DNA of 11,587 nucleotides, from assembly GCA_900321265.1 (NCBI GenBank), contig ONVJ01000002.1:1-11587 (forward strand). Direction: 5' to 3'. The notes beneath the pieces were generated by a model, which had not been told where the DNA came from, did no database searches, and was given only the letters and a program-made list of their open reading frames with translations. A program made the position numbers and the translations under genes. Shown piece after piece: positions 5,942 through 11,587 of the stretch. This DNA is from an uncultured Eubacteriales bacterium. Lineage in GTDB: Bacteria; Bacillota; Clostridia; Oscillospirales; CAG-272. Position 1 is the first letter of the stretch; every line of letters starts with the position of its first letter.

Positions 5942-7702
5942 CATCTCTGTGAGCCTGCGCAGATAGTCGGGATAGGCCTCTCCCGCGACGCCTGCCCTTT
6001 TGATCTTCTTCGAGGTGTTCTTGTCGAACTCGGTCTGCCTGACCACGAAGCATGAGATGTGCTTGTATGACTGGACCGACGCGTTGACCTCGTCGACCGC
6101 CTTTGAGAGCTCTCCGTCGACCTGTCCTGAGGTGTATCTCGTTCCGTATTCCTCCCTGAAGGCCTCGGCGTCGGGATAGATGACCGCGACTATGTCAAGG
6201 TCGCCCCGGTTTTCGTTGGGATAGGAGACGACGACCGCCTCGGCGACGAATCTGTTGCGGCAGAGGAAGCTCTCGAGCTCCTCGGGGAAGACGTTCTTCC
6301 CGCCCGCGGTGACGATGAGGTTTTTCTTCCTTCCCGTGATGAAGAGGAAGCCGTCGTCGTCGATGTATCCGAGGTCTCCGGTGTAGAACCAGCCGTCGCG
6401 GAGGACGTCGGCGGTGGCTTCGGGGTTGTTGTAGTAGCCCAGCATTACGTTCTCGCCCTTATACCTGATCTCCCCGGTGCCGTCGCTCCTGATGTCGTAT
6501 ATGTCAAGGAGCCCGTGCGGCAGCGAGAGGCCCGCCGACGCGTCCTTGCGGACGTCGTCCTTGTTCACCGCGGCGAGGGGCGCGCATTCGGTGAGGCCGT
6601 AGCCCTGGACCGCCAGGAAGCCGAGATCGTTCAGTCCTTTAAGCACCGAGGGATCGATCGCGGCGCCGCCGCTTATGATGAGGCGGAGGCGTCCGCCGAG
6701 CGAGTCGTGGATCTGGGCGAAGACGTATTTTTTCAGCGTCCTGCTGCCGGCAGTGGTCTTCATCAGCGTCCTTACCATTCTTTCGGCGTTCGGACCCTTG
6801 CGGCGGACGTTTATCATTATCTTGCGGTAGAGAGTCTCGATGAGCATCGGGACACCGGCGATTATCGTCGGTTTCGTCTCCTGGATATCTCTCGTCAGAT
6901 ATCTGAGTCCCTGGCAGACCGCGATGGCGCAGCCGTGGAAGAGGGGGAAAAGCAGCGTCACGGTGCAGGGATAGGCGTGATGGAATGGCAGCACCGCCAG
7001 AAAGACGTCGTCGGGGGTGTACCTGAACATCGCCGCAGTTTCGGCGACGTCGAAGCAGAGGTTACGGTGCGAGAGCATGACTCCCTTTGCCATGCCTGTC
7101 GTGCCCGACGTGTATATCAGGACCGCCAGCGCGTCGCGGTCGATGGGGAGGTTCACGTAGGAGGTGTCGCCGTCGTGGAGCTTCTTAAGTCCCGCCGCCG
7201 ACATCCCCTGTATCTCGGAAAAGCATATCCGGACTATCGAGGGATCGAGCGATTCGGCCTTCGCGCGGCATTTCTCCGAGAAGATGACCGCCCGGGCGCC
7301 GCAGCCGGCGGCGATCGATCCGAGCTCCTCCGGAGGGATCTCGCTGTCGACCGGAACGGCGACCCCGAGACCGCCTGTGACGGTCATGTAGGCGCAGCCC
7401 CACTCCACCGAATCCTCGCCCATGATAATGACGGGCGAGCCGGAAATTCCGCGCCGGCAGAGCTCTGTCCCGAAGCCCTCGACGAGATCGAGAAACATCG
7501 AATAGGTGAAGGTCACCCATTCGCCGCCGATCTTCTGAAAGAAGGCGGGGCGCTCCCCGAACTGCCTTACAGAGTCGCGAAGTGCTTCTCTGATGTTTTC
7601 CGCGGGGACAGAGGGATAGTATTTGGGCTTTTTCGTAAAGACCTTCGCGGCGGACAGGACCTTCTGACGCATCGCCGCCAGTGACAGCCGTTCTTTATCC
7701 AT
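5933..7702 (-). CDS. AMP-forming acyl-CoA synthetase (long-chain fatty-acid-CoA ligase-like)
   Basis: A 589-residue member of the ANL superfamily, which activates a carboxylic acid with ATP to an acyl-AMP and then a CoA thioester. The phosphate-binding loop YTSGTTGMAKG is at residues 197-207, the A5 motif GYGLTE at 367-372, the A7 motif YTGD at 440-443, the hinge and A8 block GRKKNLIVTAGGKN from 457, and the C-terminal catalytic lysine lies in KNTSKKIKR (561-569). A large domain between the P-loop and A5, with a basic stretch near 295-325 (RRKGPNAERMVRTLMK), is typical of long-chain acyl-CoA synthetases (AMP-binding, LC-FACS type). No membrane segment is obvious; such enzymes often bind the membrane face. 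Its start overlaps the nucleosidase stop by eight bases, so the two are translated from one message. The chain length of the substrate cannot be told. Confidence 0.9.
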   Translation of the reverse strand: MDKERLSLAAMRQKVLSAAKVFTKKPKYYPSVPAENIREALRDSVRQFGERPAFFQKIGGEWVTFTYSMFLDLVEGFGTELCRRGISGSPVIIMGEDSVEWGCAYMTVTGGLGVAVPVDSEIPPEELGSIAAGCGARAVIFSEKCRAKAESLDPSIVRICFSEIQGMSAAGLKKLHDGDTSYVNLPIDRDALAVLIYTSGTTGMAKGVMLSHRNLCFDVAETAAMFRYTPDDVFLAVLPFHHAYPCTVTLLFPLFHGCAIAVCQGLRYLTRDIQETKPTIIAGVPMLIETLYRKIMINVRRKGPNAERMVRTLMKTTAGSRTLKKYVFAQIHDSLGGRLRLIISGGAAIDPSVLKGLNDLGFLAVQGYGLTECAPLAAVNKDDVRKDASAGLSLPHGLLDIYDIRSDGTGEIRYKGENVMLGYYNNPEATADVLRDGWFYTGDLGYIDDDGFLFITGRKKNLIVTAGGKNVFPEELESFLCRNRFVAEAVVVSYPNENRGDLDIVAVIYPDAEAFREEYGTRYTSGQVDGELSKAVDEVNASVQSYKHISCFVVRQTEFDKNTSKKIKRAGVAGEAYPDYLRRLTEMKG

Positions 7703-8471
7703 TTTCTTTTCCGCCTTTCCGCCCCGCCCGGGTCAAAAATCCGCAGATGATCTCTGCCGACACGGCAGACGCTGCCCCGGCAAATTCCGCGAAGGACATA
7801 CCGGCGCCGCCGTCGGCGCCGTCGGATACGCTGCGGAGCACCGCGAAGGGGATCCCAAGCGCCAGACAGGCGTGTCCGATCGCCGCTCCCTCCATCTCGC
7901 AGCCGCAGGCTCCGAAGGTATCTCTTATAAAGGTCTTTGCGGCGGGATCGTCGACGAACCTGTCGCCAGAGGCAAGGATGCCTGTCGATACCCTCCGCCC
8001 GCAGGCTTCCGCCGCGGCGATCAGCCCTTCGGTCAGCTTCCTGTCGGTCTCTGCGACCTTCACCGTCCTGCCGTCGGGGAGGAAGACAGAGCCGCGTTCG
8101 TCGCCCAGCGAGCCGTAGTCAAGGTCGTATTCAACCGTTCCGGTCGCGGCGACGGTGTCGAGCACCGAAAGGGCGGGGTCGAGTCCTCCCATGCATCCGG
8201 TGTTTATTATGAAATCGGGAGAAAATCTCTCCGCCATCAGCGCGGCGCAGAGAGCCGCGTTCACCTTTCCGACGCCGCATCTCGCCAGGACAGTCTCAGT
8301 CCCGCCGATCCTCCCGGTTATAAAGCGGAAGGCCCCGATCTCCCGGACCGATCTTTCGGTCATCCGTTCCGAGATAAGCGAGATCTCGCACTCCATAGCG
8401 CCTATGACGCCGGCGGTGATCTCCTTTTTCTCTTTCTTTTTTTCTTTCCCTTTTTCGGTCTTTGCGGGCAT
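7695..8471 (-). CDS. mtnN: 5'-methylthioadenosine/S-adenosylhomocysteine nucleosidase
   Basis: Cleaves the N-glycosidic bond of MTA and SAH, giving adenine and the thiopentose, in methionine salvage and SAH removal. The protein is 258 residues against about 230 for the usual enzyme. The three catalytic residues can be placed by motif: E29 in GAMECEI, E194 in CEMEGAA, and D217 in RSVSDGAD. The extra length is a lysine- and glutamate-rich N-terminal tail (residues 2-17) that precedes the first strand, plus a short C-terminal tail. The start at 8471 is chosen because its ATG overlaps the upstream stop as TGATG, a common sign of coupled translation, although no clear ribosome site is seen; an in-frame ATG at 8522 would overlap the upstream gene by 52 bases. 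Related nucleosidases (for example futalosine hydrolase) share this fold, but the GAMExE and EMEG motifs fit MTAN best. Confidence 0.88.
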   Translation of the reverse strand: MPAKTEKGKEKKKEKKEITAGVIGAMECEISLISERMTERSVREIGAFRFITGRIGGTETVLARCGVGKVNAALCAALMAERFSPDFIINTGCMGGLDPALSVLDTVAATGTVEYDLDYGSLGDERGSVFLPDGRTVKVAETDRKLTEGLIAAAEACGRRVSTGILASGDRFVDDPAAKTFIRDTFGACGCEMEGAAIGHACLALGIPFAVLRSVSDGADGGAGMSFAEFAGAASAVSAEIICGFLTRAGRKGGKENG

Positions 8472-9037
8472 CAGTATCTCATCTGGCGGACGACTGTCGC
8501 GTCCCTGTTGTAAAAGCGGCATCTCTTCAGCATCTCGTTGGTCGCCTCAAAAAGGAAGGCGCATTTTTTCCCATCCTCGTCGGTGTAGACCGCGAAATAC
8601 GCGTCATCCGCCTTTTTCGAAGAGAGAGCGCTCCATACCGTCCCGGCGCCGAACTGCCTGTATCTCTCGGCGAACTCCTCTTCGTTCAGCGGAGCGATGA
8701 GCTCGCAGTCGCGGATGAGGAACTCGGTCTGGGGCTTTCTGATCCTGTGGTTGAAGGCGTTCTGTATGATCGTGAAGGTCACCTTTCCGACATGGACCGA
8801 ATACTCGTACTCGATATCGACGTATCTCCAGGTGAAAAAGGCGAAGACGGCGTCGGCAAGGACGACGAGCGCGCCGAAATAGACGAATTTTCTGGCTTCG
8901 GGAATAAGCATGAGAACCGTGATCGTAACGAGCGGGAACAAAACATAAAGGAAGGCCAGTCCAATCCTTCCCCAGAGATATTTTCCCTCTTTTTTCTGGG
9001 CAACTCCGTAATCGTATCTTTCGGTGATCTCCGACAT
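8471..9037 (-). CDS. Two-helix membrane protein with a cytosolic C-terminal domain, family not recognised
   Basis: 188 residues. Two hydrophobic segments (about 23-44, WGRIGLAFLYVLFPLVTITVL, and about 51-70, FVYFGALVVLADAVFAFFTW) are separated by a short charged turn, giving a hairpin in the membrane with both ends on the same side. The C-terminal 118 residues are soluble, rich in aromatic and charged residues, and begin with VDIEYEYSVHVGKVTF. That segment resembles the start of a small beta-rich PH-like domain, as in some Clostridia DUF proteins (possibly DUF6106); this is a recollection, not a search result. The start at 9037 has a strong AGGAGG site (9048-9053) ten bases upstream and a good promoter (9073-9101). 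It is the first gene of the operon. Its coupling to a nucleosidase and an acyl-CoA ligase suggests a membrane-linked role, but no function is assigned. Confidence 0.8.
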   Translation of the reverse strand: MSEITERYDYGVAQKKEGKYLWGRIGLAFLYVLFPLVTITVLMLIPEARKFVYFGALVVLADAVFAFFTWRYVDIEYEYSVHVGKVTFTIIQNAFNHRIRKPQTEFLIRDCELIAPLNEEEFAERYRQFGAGTVWSALSSKKADDAYFAVYTDEDGKKCAFLFEATNEMLKRCRFYNRDATVVRQMRY

Positions 9038-9047
9038 TTTTCCGGCG

Positions 9048-9053
9048 CCTCCT
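9048..9053 (-). promoter_or_regulatory. Shine-Dalgarno AGGAGG for the membrane-protein gene
   Basis: A full AGGAGG on the - strand ends ten bases before ATG at 9037. It is the strongest ribosome site in the window and fixes this start. Confidence 0.85.
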
Positions 9054-9072
9054 GTGTTTTCTGTGAATAATA

Positions 9073-9101
9073 ATTATACTACAAATCTTACTAAAATTCA
9101 A
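9073..9101 (-). promoter_or_regulatory. Sigma-A-type promoter of the membrane-protein/mtnN/ligase operon
   Basis: On the - strand a TTGAAT -35 box (9096-9101), a spacer of exactly 17 bases, and a perfect TATAAT -10 box (9073-9078). The -35 matches consensus at its first four bases. Upstream is AT-rich, as an UP element would be. Transcription should begin near 9066, giving a leader of about 29 bases before ATG at 9037 that holds the AGGAGG site. Confidence 0.85.
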
Positions 9102-9146
9102 GTTTATAATTTATTAAAAATACAAAGCGCCAAAAAGGGGGTGTTT

Positions 9147-9171
9147 AAAAACTCGTGAAACGAGTTTTTTT
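9147..9171. terminator. Intrinsic terminator hairpin, usable in both directions
   Basis: A perfect 9-bp stem (9147-9155 with 9161-9169) with loop TGAAA. On the + strand the arm runs into seven T's (9165-9171); on the - strand the matching arm ends in five T's. The A-T outer ends and CTCG core are typical of Bacillota terminators. Its likely job is to end the thiamine pyrophosphokinase transcript coming from the right on the - strand, before the promoter at 9073-9101. Confidence 0.8.
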
Positions 9172-9327
9172 ACATCGCCCGTGATGCTTTCGGGGCGCGT
9201 TTTTTCCGGGAAGGAAAGAATGCGGCCTCAGCAGGCCGGACATCCGCCGGCGCAGGGGAGGTTTTTTCATTGCGGGCAGCGGGAACCCCGGCACCGGTCA
9301 GGGCGACCGTCCCGCGGATCCGCCTTA
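9172..9327. other. GC-rich gap with hairpins and T-runs, no convincing gene
   Basis: 156 bases between the terminator and the thiamine pyrophosphokinase stop. It holds a 6-bp stem with loop CAGC (9223-9228 with 9233-9238), a 5-bp CGCCC/GGGCG inverted repeat before a T-run (about 9176-9205), and a second T-run (9262-9267). A 41-codon - strand frame (9145-9270) has no ribosome site and ends inside the terminator. I see no conserved RNA class. It is most simply the 3' untranslated part of the upstream operon. Confidence 0.4.
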
Positions 9328-9951
9328 TCAGGGGTCTCTTGATTCGATGATGAACACGCCGCCCTTCCTGACGGCGATAAGAGCGCAGTTGCCCTCGATC
9401 TCGTTGCTGACGGCGTACTGGACCGTCCGGGTGATTACCGCGCCGTTCAGGGGATACTTCACGCCGTCGATCTCGACGCCCTTTACCTTCGGATCGGCGG
9501 CGATGACCGACAGATATCGAAAGCCGCTCCGCCCTATGAGGGAGGAGCCGTTTTTTATGAATCTCACCCTTGATATGCCGTCGGTCATAACTGCGTATAT
9601 CCCGTCGGAGTGCAGCTTCTCAAGCAGTCCGAGGTTCGACAGGGTGTGGTCGAGTCTGCCCGAAAGTCCTCCGACGATGACGATCTCGGTCGCCCCGCGG
9701 GAGACGGCGACCCCGACCGCGGCCTGCGTGTCGGTGTTGTCCTTCTCCTTCTGCAGGGTGATTATCTCGGGTCCGTCGGGAATACTGCCGGTGAAGGAAT
9801 CGAAATCGCCGATCAGTACCGCCGGCTTCTCGCCGAGCGCCAGCGCGTTCTTCCAGCCCGAATCGGCGGCGATTACGAGATCGTCTCCGCGAGGATGCTC
9901 GGTTATGTATTCGGGACAGACCGTCCCGCCGGTATATATAAATGCTTTCAT
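9328..9951 (-). CDS. thiN: Thiamine pyrophosphokinase (thiamine diphosphokinase)
   Basis: Transfers pyrophosphate from ATP to thiamine to make thiamine diphosphate, in the cytosol, allowing use of imported thiamine. 207 residues, the usual length. Family motifs are all present: IAADSG at residues 27-32, LIGDFDS at 46-52 (metal and substrate binding), KDNTDTQ at 70-76, the glycine-rich GGLSGRLDHTLSNL at 94-107, and VSNE near 181-184 in the C-terminal beta domain. The start is uncertain: ATG at 9951 puts the first strand at the N-terminus, as in relatives, but GTG at 9966 overlaps the rsgA stop as GTGA, which would fit translational coupling. Neither has a clear ribosome site. It follows rsgA directly on the same strand and precedes the terminator at 9147-9171. 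No TPP riboswitch is visible. Confidence 0.9.
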   Translation of the reverse strand: MKAFIYTGGTVCPEYITEHPRGDDLVIAADSGWKNALALGEKPAVLIGDFDSFTGSIPDGPEIITLQKEKDNTDTQAAVGVAVSRGATEIVIVGGLSGRLDHTLSNLGLLEKLHSDGIYAVMTDGISRVRFIKNGSSLIGRSGFRYLSVIAADPKVKGVEIDGVKYPLNGAVITRTVQYAVSNEIEGNCALIAVRKGGVFIIESRDP

Positions 9952-9962
9952 TCGCGAAACCG

Positions 9963-10964
9963 TCACTTTTGTCTTTTTTTCAGGTCCCTGTACTCCTTGG
10001 CCTTCAGGGTCGAGTACATCTCACGGTAGCTGTCATGCCTCGAGGCCGCCACTCTTCCCTCCCTGACTGCGGCAGCCACTCCGCAGTCGGCCTCGCCGGT
10101 GTGGGTGCAGTCGGGCCAGCGGCAGTTTTCGTAGCAATCTCTGAATTCCCTCATGCAGTCGGGAAGCGCCTCAAGCGGGAGAAAATCGAAGTTTTCAAAA
10201 TCTATAGACGAAAACCCCGGGGTGTCCGCTATGAGTCCGCGGCTCCCTTCGGGACCGATCTCGAAGAGCTCGACCGTCCTCGTCGTCTGTCTTCCGCGTC
10301 CGGTCTTTCTGCTGACCTCGCCGGATACCAGCCCGAGTTCGGGGAACAGCCGGTTGAGAAGTGTCGATTTTCCAGCTCCCGACACACCGGCAAATGCCGC
10401 CGTGTGCCCGGGGAGCTCTTTTTCCAGCCATCCGGTAAGGCCGGCGTCGGGACTCTCTTCCGCCTGAGTCAGGAAGACGGGGTAGCCCGCCTTCGTATAT
10501 ATATCGGCGAGCGTCGCGGCCGATGACGGCGAAAGATCCCGCTTCGTGATCACAATGACCGGCTCGACCGATCTGTACTCCGCCGACGCCAGCAGGCGGT
10601 CGACCGCCGGGAGCGACGGATCCGGCCTTGCCGCGGCGATTATCACGAAGAGAATGTCGAGGTTCGCCATCGGCGGCCTGATCAGGGTGTTTTTCCGTGG
10701 GAGCACCGAGGATATCGCGGCGTCGGGCACGCCCGAGGCGTCGGAGACCGGGACAAAGCCCTCTCCGCCGGCGACGAAGGAGGATTCTCCGTAGCAGACC
10801 TCTACCCTGTCGCCGGGAAGCAGGCCGCCGCGGTCTCTGAGAGACCCTCTCGCGCGGCATTCGATCCTGCGGCCCGACAGCGGATCTTCTCCGGCGTCGA
10901 GCCTCACGGTAAACAGCCCTCCGGAGAGCTTCAGCACTCTTCCGGTCGCGACAAAGCCGCTCAT
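9963..10964 (-). CDS. rsgA: Ribosome small-subunit-dependent GTPase A
   Basis: A late 30S ribosome-assembly GTPase that checks the decoding centre and helps release maturation factors. 333 residues in the usual order: an N-terminal OB fold (about 1-90), a circularly permuted GTPase domain with G4 TKRD (140-143) ahead of G1 GVSGAGKST (193-201), a G2 region with GRGRQTTR (222-229) and G3 DTPG (247-250), then a C-terminal zinc site with C281, C286, H288 and C294 (Cx4CxHx5C). The linker VLPRKNTLIRPPMANLD (88-104) is a family signature. The C-terminus ends in a basic stretch that probably touches rRNA. ATG at 10964 overlaps the upstream stop by four bases (ATGA), with AAGGAG seven bases upstream. 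In many Bacillota rpe lies between rsgA and thiN; it is absent here. Confidence 0.95.
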   Translation of the reverse strand: MSGFVATGRVLKLSGGLFTVRLDAGEDPLSGRRIECRARGSLRDRGGLLPGDRVEVCYGESSFVAGGEGFVPVSDASGVPDAAISSVLPRKNTLIRPPMANLDILFVIIAAARPDPSLPAVDRLLASAEYRSVEPVIVITKRDLSPSSAATLADIYTKAGYPVFLTQAEESPDAGLTGWLEKELPGHTAAFAGVSGAGKSTLLNRLFPELGLVSGEVSRKTGRGRQTTRTVELFEIGPEGSRGLIADTPGFSSIDFENFDFLPLEALPDCMREFRDCYENCRWPDCTHTGEADCGVAAAVREGRVAASRHDSYREMYSTLKAKEYRDLKKRQK

Positions 10965-11587
10965 CCGCCGTCTCCTTCCCCCGCGCAGTCGGCGGCGCGA
11001 AGGAATGCGGGAATGAAGGAGCTGCCGTCGGCTGTTAGCAGTATGCCTCCACGGAGGCTGTTGTTGAGCGCCAGCCTTCCGCCGAGGCCGTATGAATCAC
11101 GGTCGACCGAACCGCAGAAGCCTATGCGGCCGGCGGCCCCGCCTAACTCGGCGTCGAACACGCCGGCGTTGTTGTTGCCTGCGTAGAAGACCGCGGGAAA
11201 TCCGGCTTCGAGTACCGAGAGAAAGAGCTCGTTATAATCGGAGGAGAGATATTTATCGGGTTTTTCGTAAATTCCGAAAACGTAGTTCGCGTCTGTCGTG
11301 ACGCCGACCGGAGAGGCGAATATCTCTTCGGTGACTCCGGGGAAGACGGCAAAAGCCGGGATCTTTTCTCCCGCATCCCTGCAGATAAGACTGTAAAAGG
11401 GCAGATCGACTCCCGCCCCGCCGCAGAGCAGTACCGCGGCATCTGGCTTTTCGCCGTCGGACGAAAAGAGGATCCATCCGCTGTCGTCGGCCAGGAAGAT
11501 ACCCTCTCCAAGCTGCGCCGATATGATCTTTTTCAGCTCGGACTGTGGCAGCTTCGTTCCGGAGTCGGCATGAGAAAACATGCAGAC
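10961..11587 (-). CDS. Unrecognised protein, probably cut by the window edge
   Basis: At least 206 residues if it starts at the ATG at 11581, but the frame stays open to the window edge and no ribosome site fits in the six bases available, so the true start probably lies outside. I do not recognise the family. No long hydrophobic segment, zinc motif or P-loop is seen. It alternates short hydrophobic strands with glycine-rich turns (AVLLCGGAGVDLPFY near 49-63, VFYAGNNNAGVFDAELGG near 131-148, GGILLTADGSSF near 178-189), suggesting an alpha/beta or mostly beta soluble domain. Its stop overlaps the rsgA start by four bases (ATGA), so the two are translated together. It does not look like the PASTA kinase PrkC, which often precedes rsgA. 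Confidence 0.7.
   Translation of the reverse strand, partial: VCMFSHADSGTKLPQSELKKIISAQLGEGIFLADDSGWILFSSDGEKPDAAVLLCGGAGVDLPFYSLICRDAGEKIPAFAVFPGVTEEIFASPVGVTTDANYVFGIYEKPDKYLSSDYNELFLSVLEAGFPAVFYAGNNNAGVFDAELGGAAGRIGFCGSVDRDSYGLGGRLALNNSLRGGILLTADGSSFIPAFLRAADCAGEGDGG

Noticed and set aside
9201..9232. GGAAGGAA-like sequence suggesting a small SRP RNA
   Set aside because: The conserved SRP domain IV (GGAAGCAGC with its symmetric loop) is not present, and no long hairpin brackets it.
9145..9270. 41-codon - strand frame in the gap, giving a basic peptide
   Set aside because: No ribosome binding site, arginine- and lysine-rich composition expected from chance in this DNA, and its stop falls within the terminator hairpin.
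3743..9980. A7 tracts on the - strand at several genes (3743-3749, 3526-3532, 8437-8443, 9974-9980) as a shared phase-variation system
   Set aside because: They occur both at gene ends and in mid-gene at ordinary Lys codons, and seven bases is short for phase variation; only the MTAN tract has further context.
9952..10964. TPP riboswitch ahead of the thiamine pyrophosphokinase gene
   Set aside because: The upstream DNA is rsgA coding sequence, and no CUGAGA/THI-box pattern is seen.

Overview
The window looks like chromosomal core and near-core sequence from a GC-rich member of the Bacillota (Clostridia-like, anaerobic or fermentative). The reasons are the gene content (rsgA next to a thiamine pyrophosphokinase; a GlpA-like flavoprotein, an NADH-type flavoprotein and a DUF1667 protein side by side), AGGAGG-type ribosome binding sites before several genes, and dense same-strand operons. 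The lineage is inferred; no rRNA or marker phylogeny is available here. I see no mobile element, CRISPR array, tRNA, rRNA or riboswitch.

Region 1 (3-2043, + strand): thymidylate kinase followed closely by an FAD-dependent oxidoreductase of the FAD_oxidored (PF12831) type. The pair ends at a strong hairpin (2053-2097) between convergent genes, which should stop transcription from both sides.

Region 2 (2105-9037, - strand, read right to left): a long run of seven genes. A well-formed sigma-A-type promoter (9073-9101) and an AGGAGG site drive a two-helix membrane protein, an MTA/SAH nucleosidase and an AMP-forming acyl-CoA synthetase; these three are joined by overlapping stop and start codons. 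After a short gap with a weak hairpin and a weak possible promoter come a cytidylate-kinase-like P-loop kinase, then a redox module: a glycerol-3-phosphate-dehydrogenase-like flavoprotein with a C-terminal [2Fe-2S] BFD domain, an NAD(P)H-type flavoprotein, and a small Cys-rich DUF1667 protein. The module probably forms one electron-transfer complex that oxidises an organic substrate (glycerol-3-phosphate or another 2-hydroxy or amino compound), but no glpK or glpF lies beside it, so the substrate is open.

Region 3 (9038-9327): a 290-base gap with an AT-rich promoter zone, a two-way terminator hairpin (9147-9171) and a GC-rich stretch with further hairpins and T-runs, but no convincing gene.

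Region 4 (9328-11587, - strand): an unrecognised protein that runs to the window edge, then rsgA (30S ribosome-assembly GTPase) overlapping it by four bases, then thiamine pyrophosphokinase. This resembles the widespread Bacillota rsgA-rpe-thiN order, but rpe is missing.

Nothing here is clearly a new defence or mobile system. The most interesting parts are the redox module with its Cys-rich DUF1667 partner, the odd membrane protein/MTAN/acyl-CoA ligase operon, and the unknown gene coupled to rsgA.
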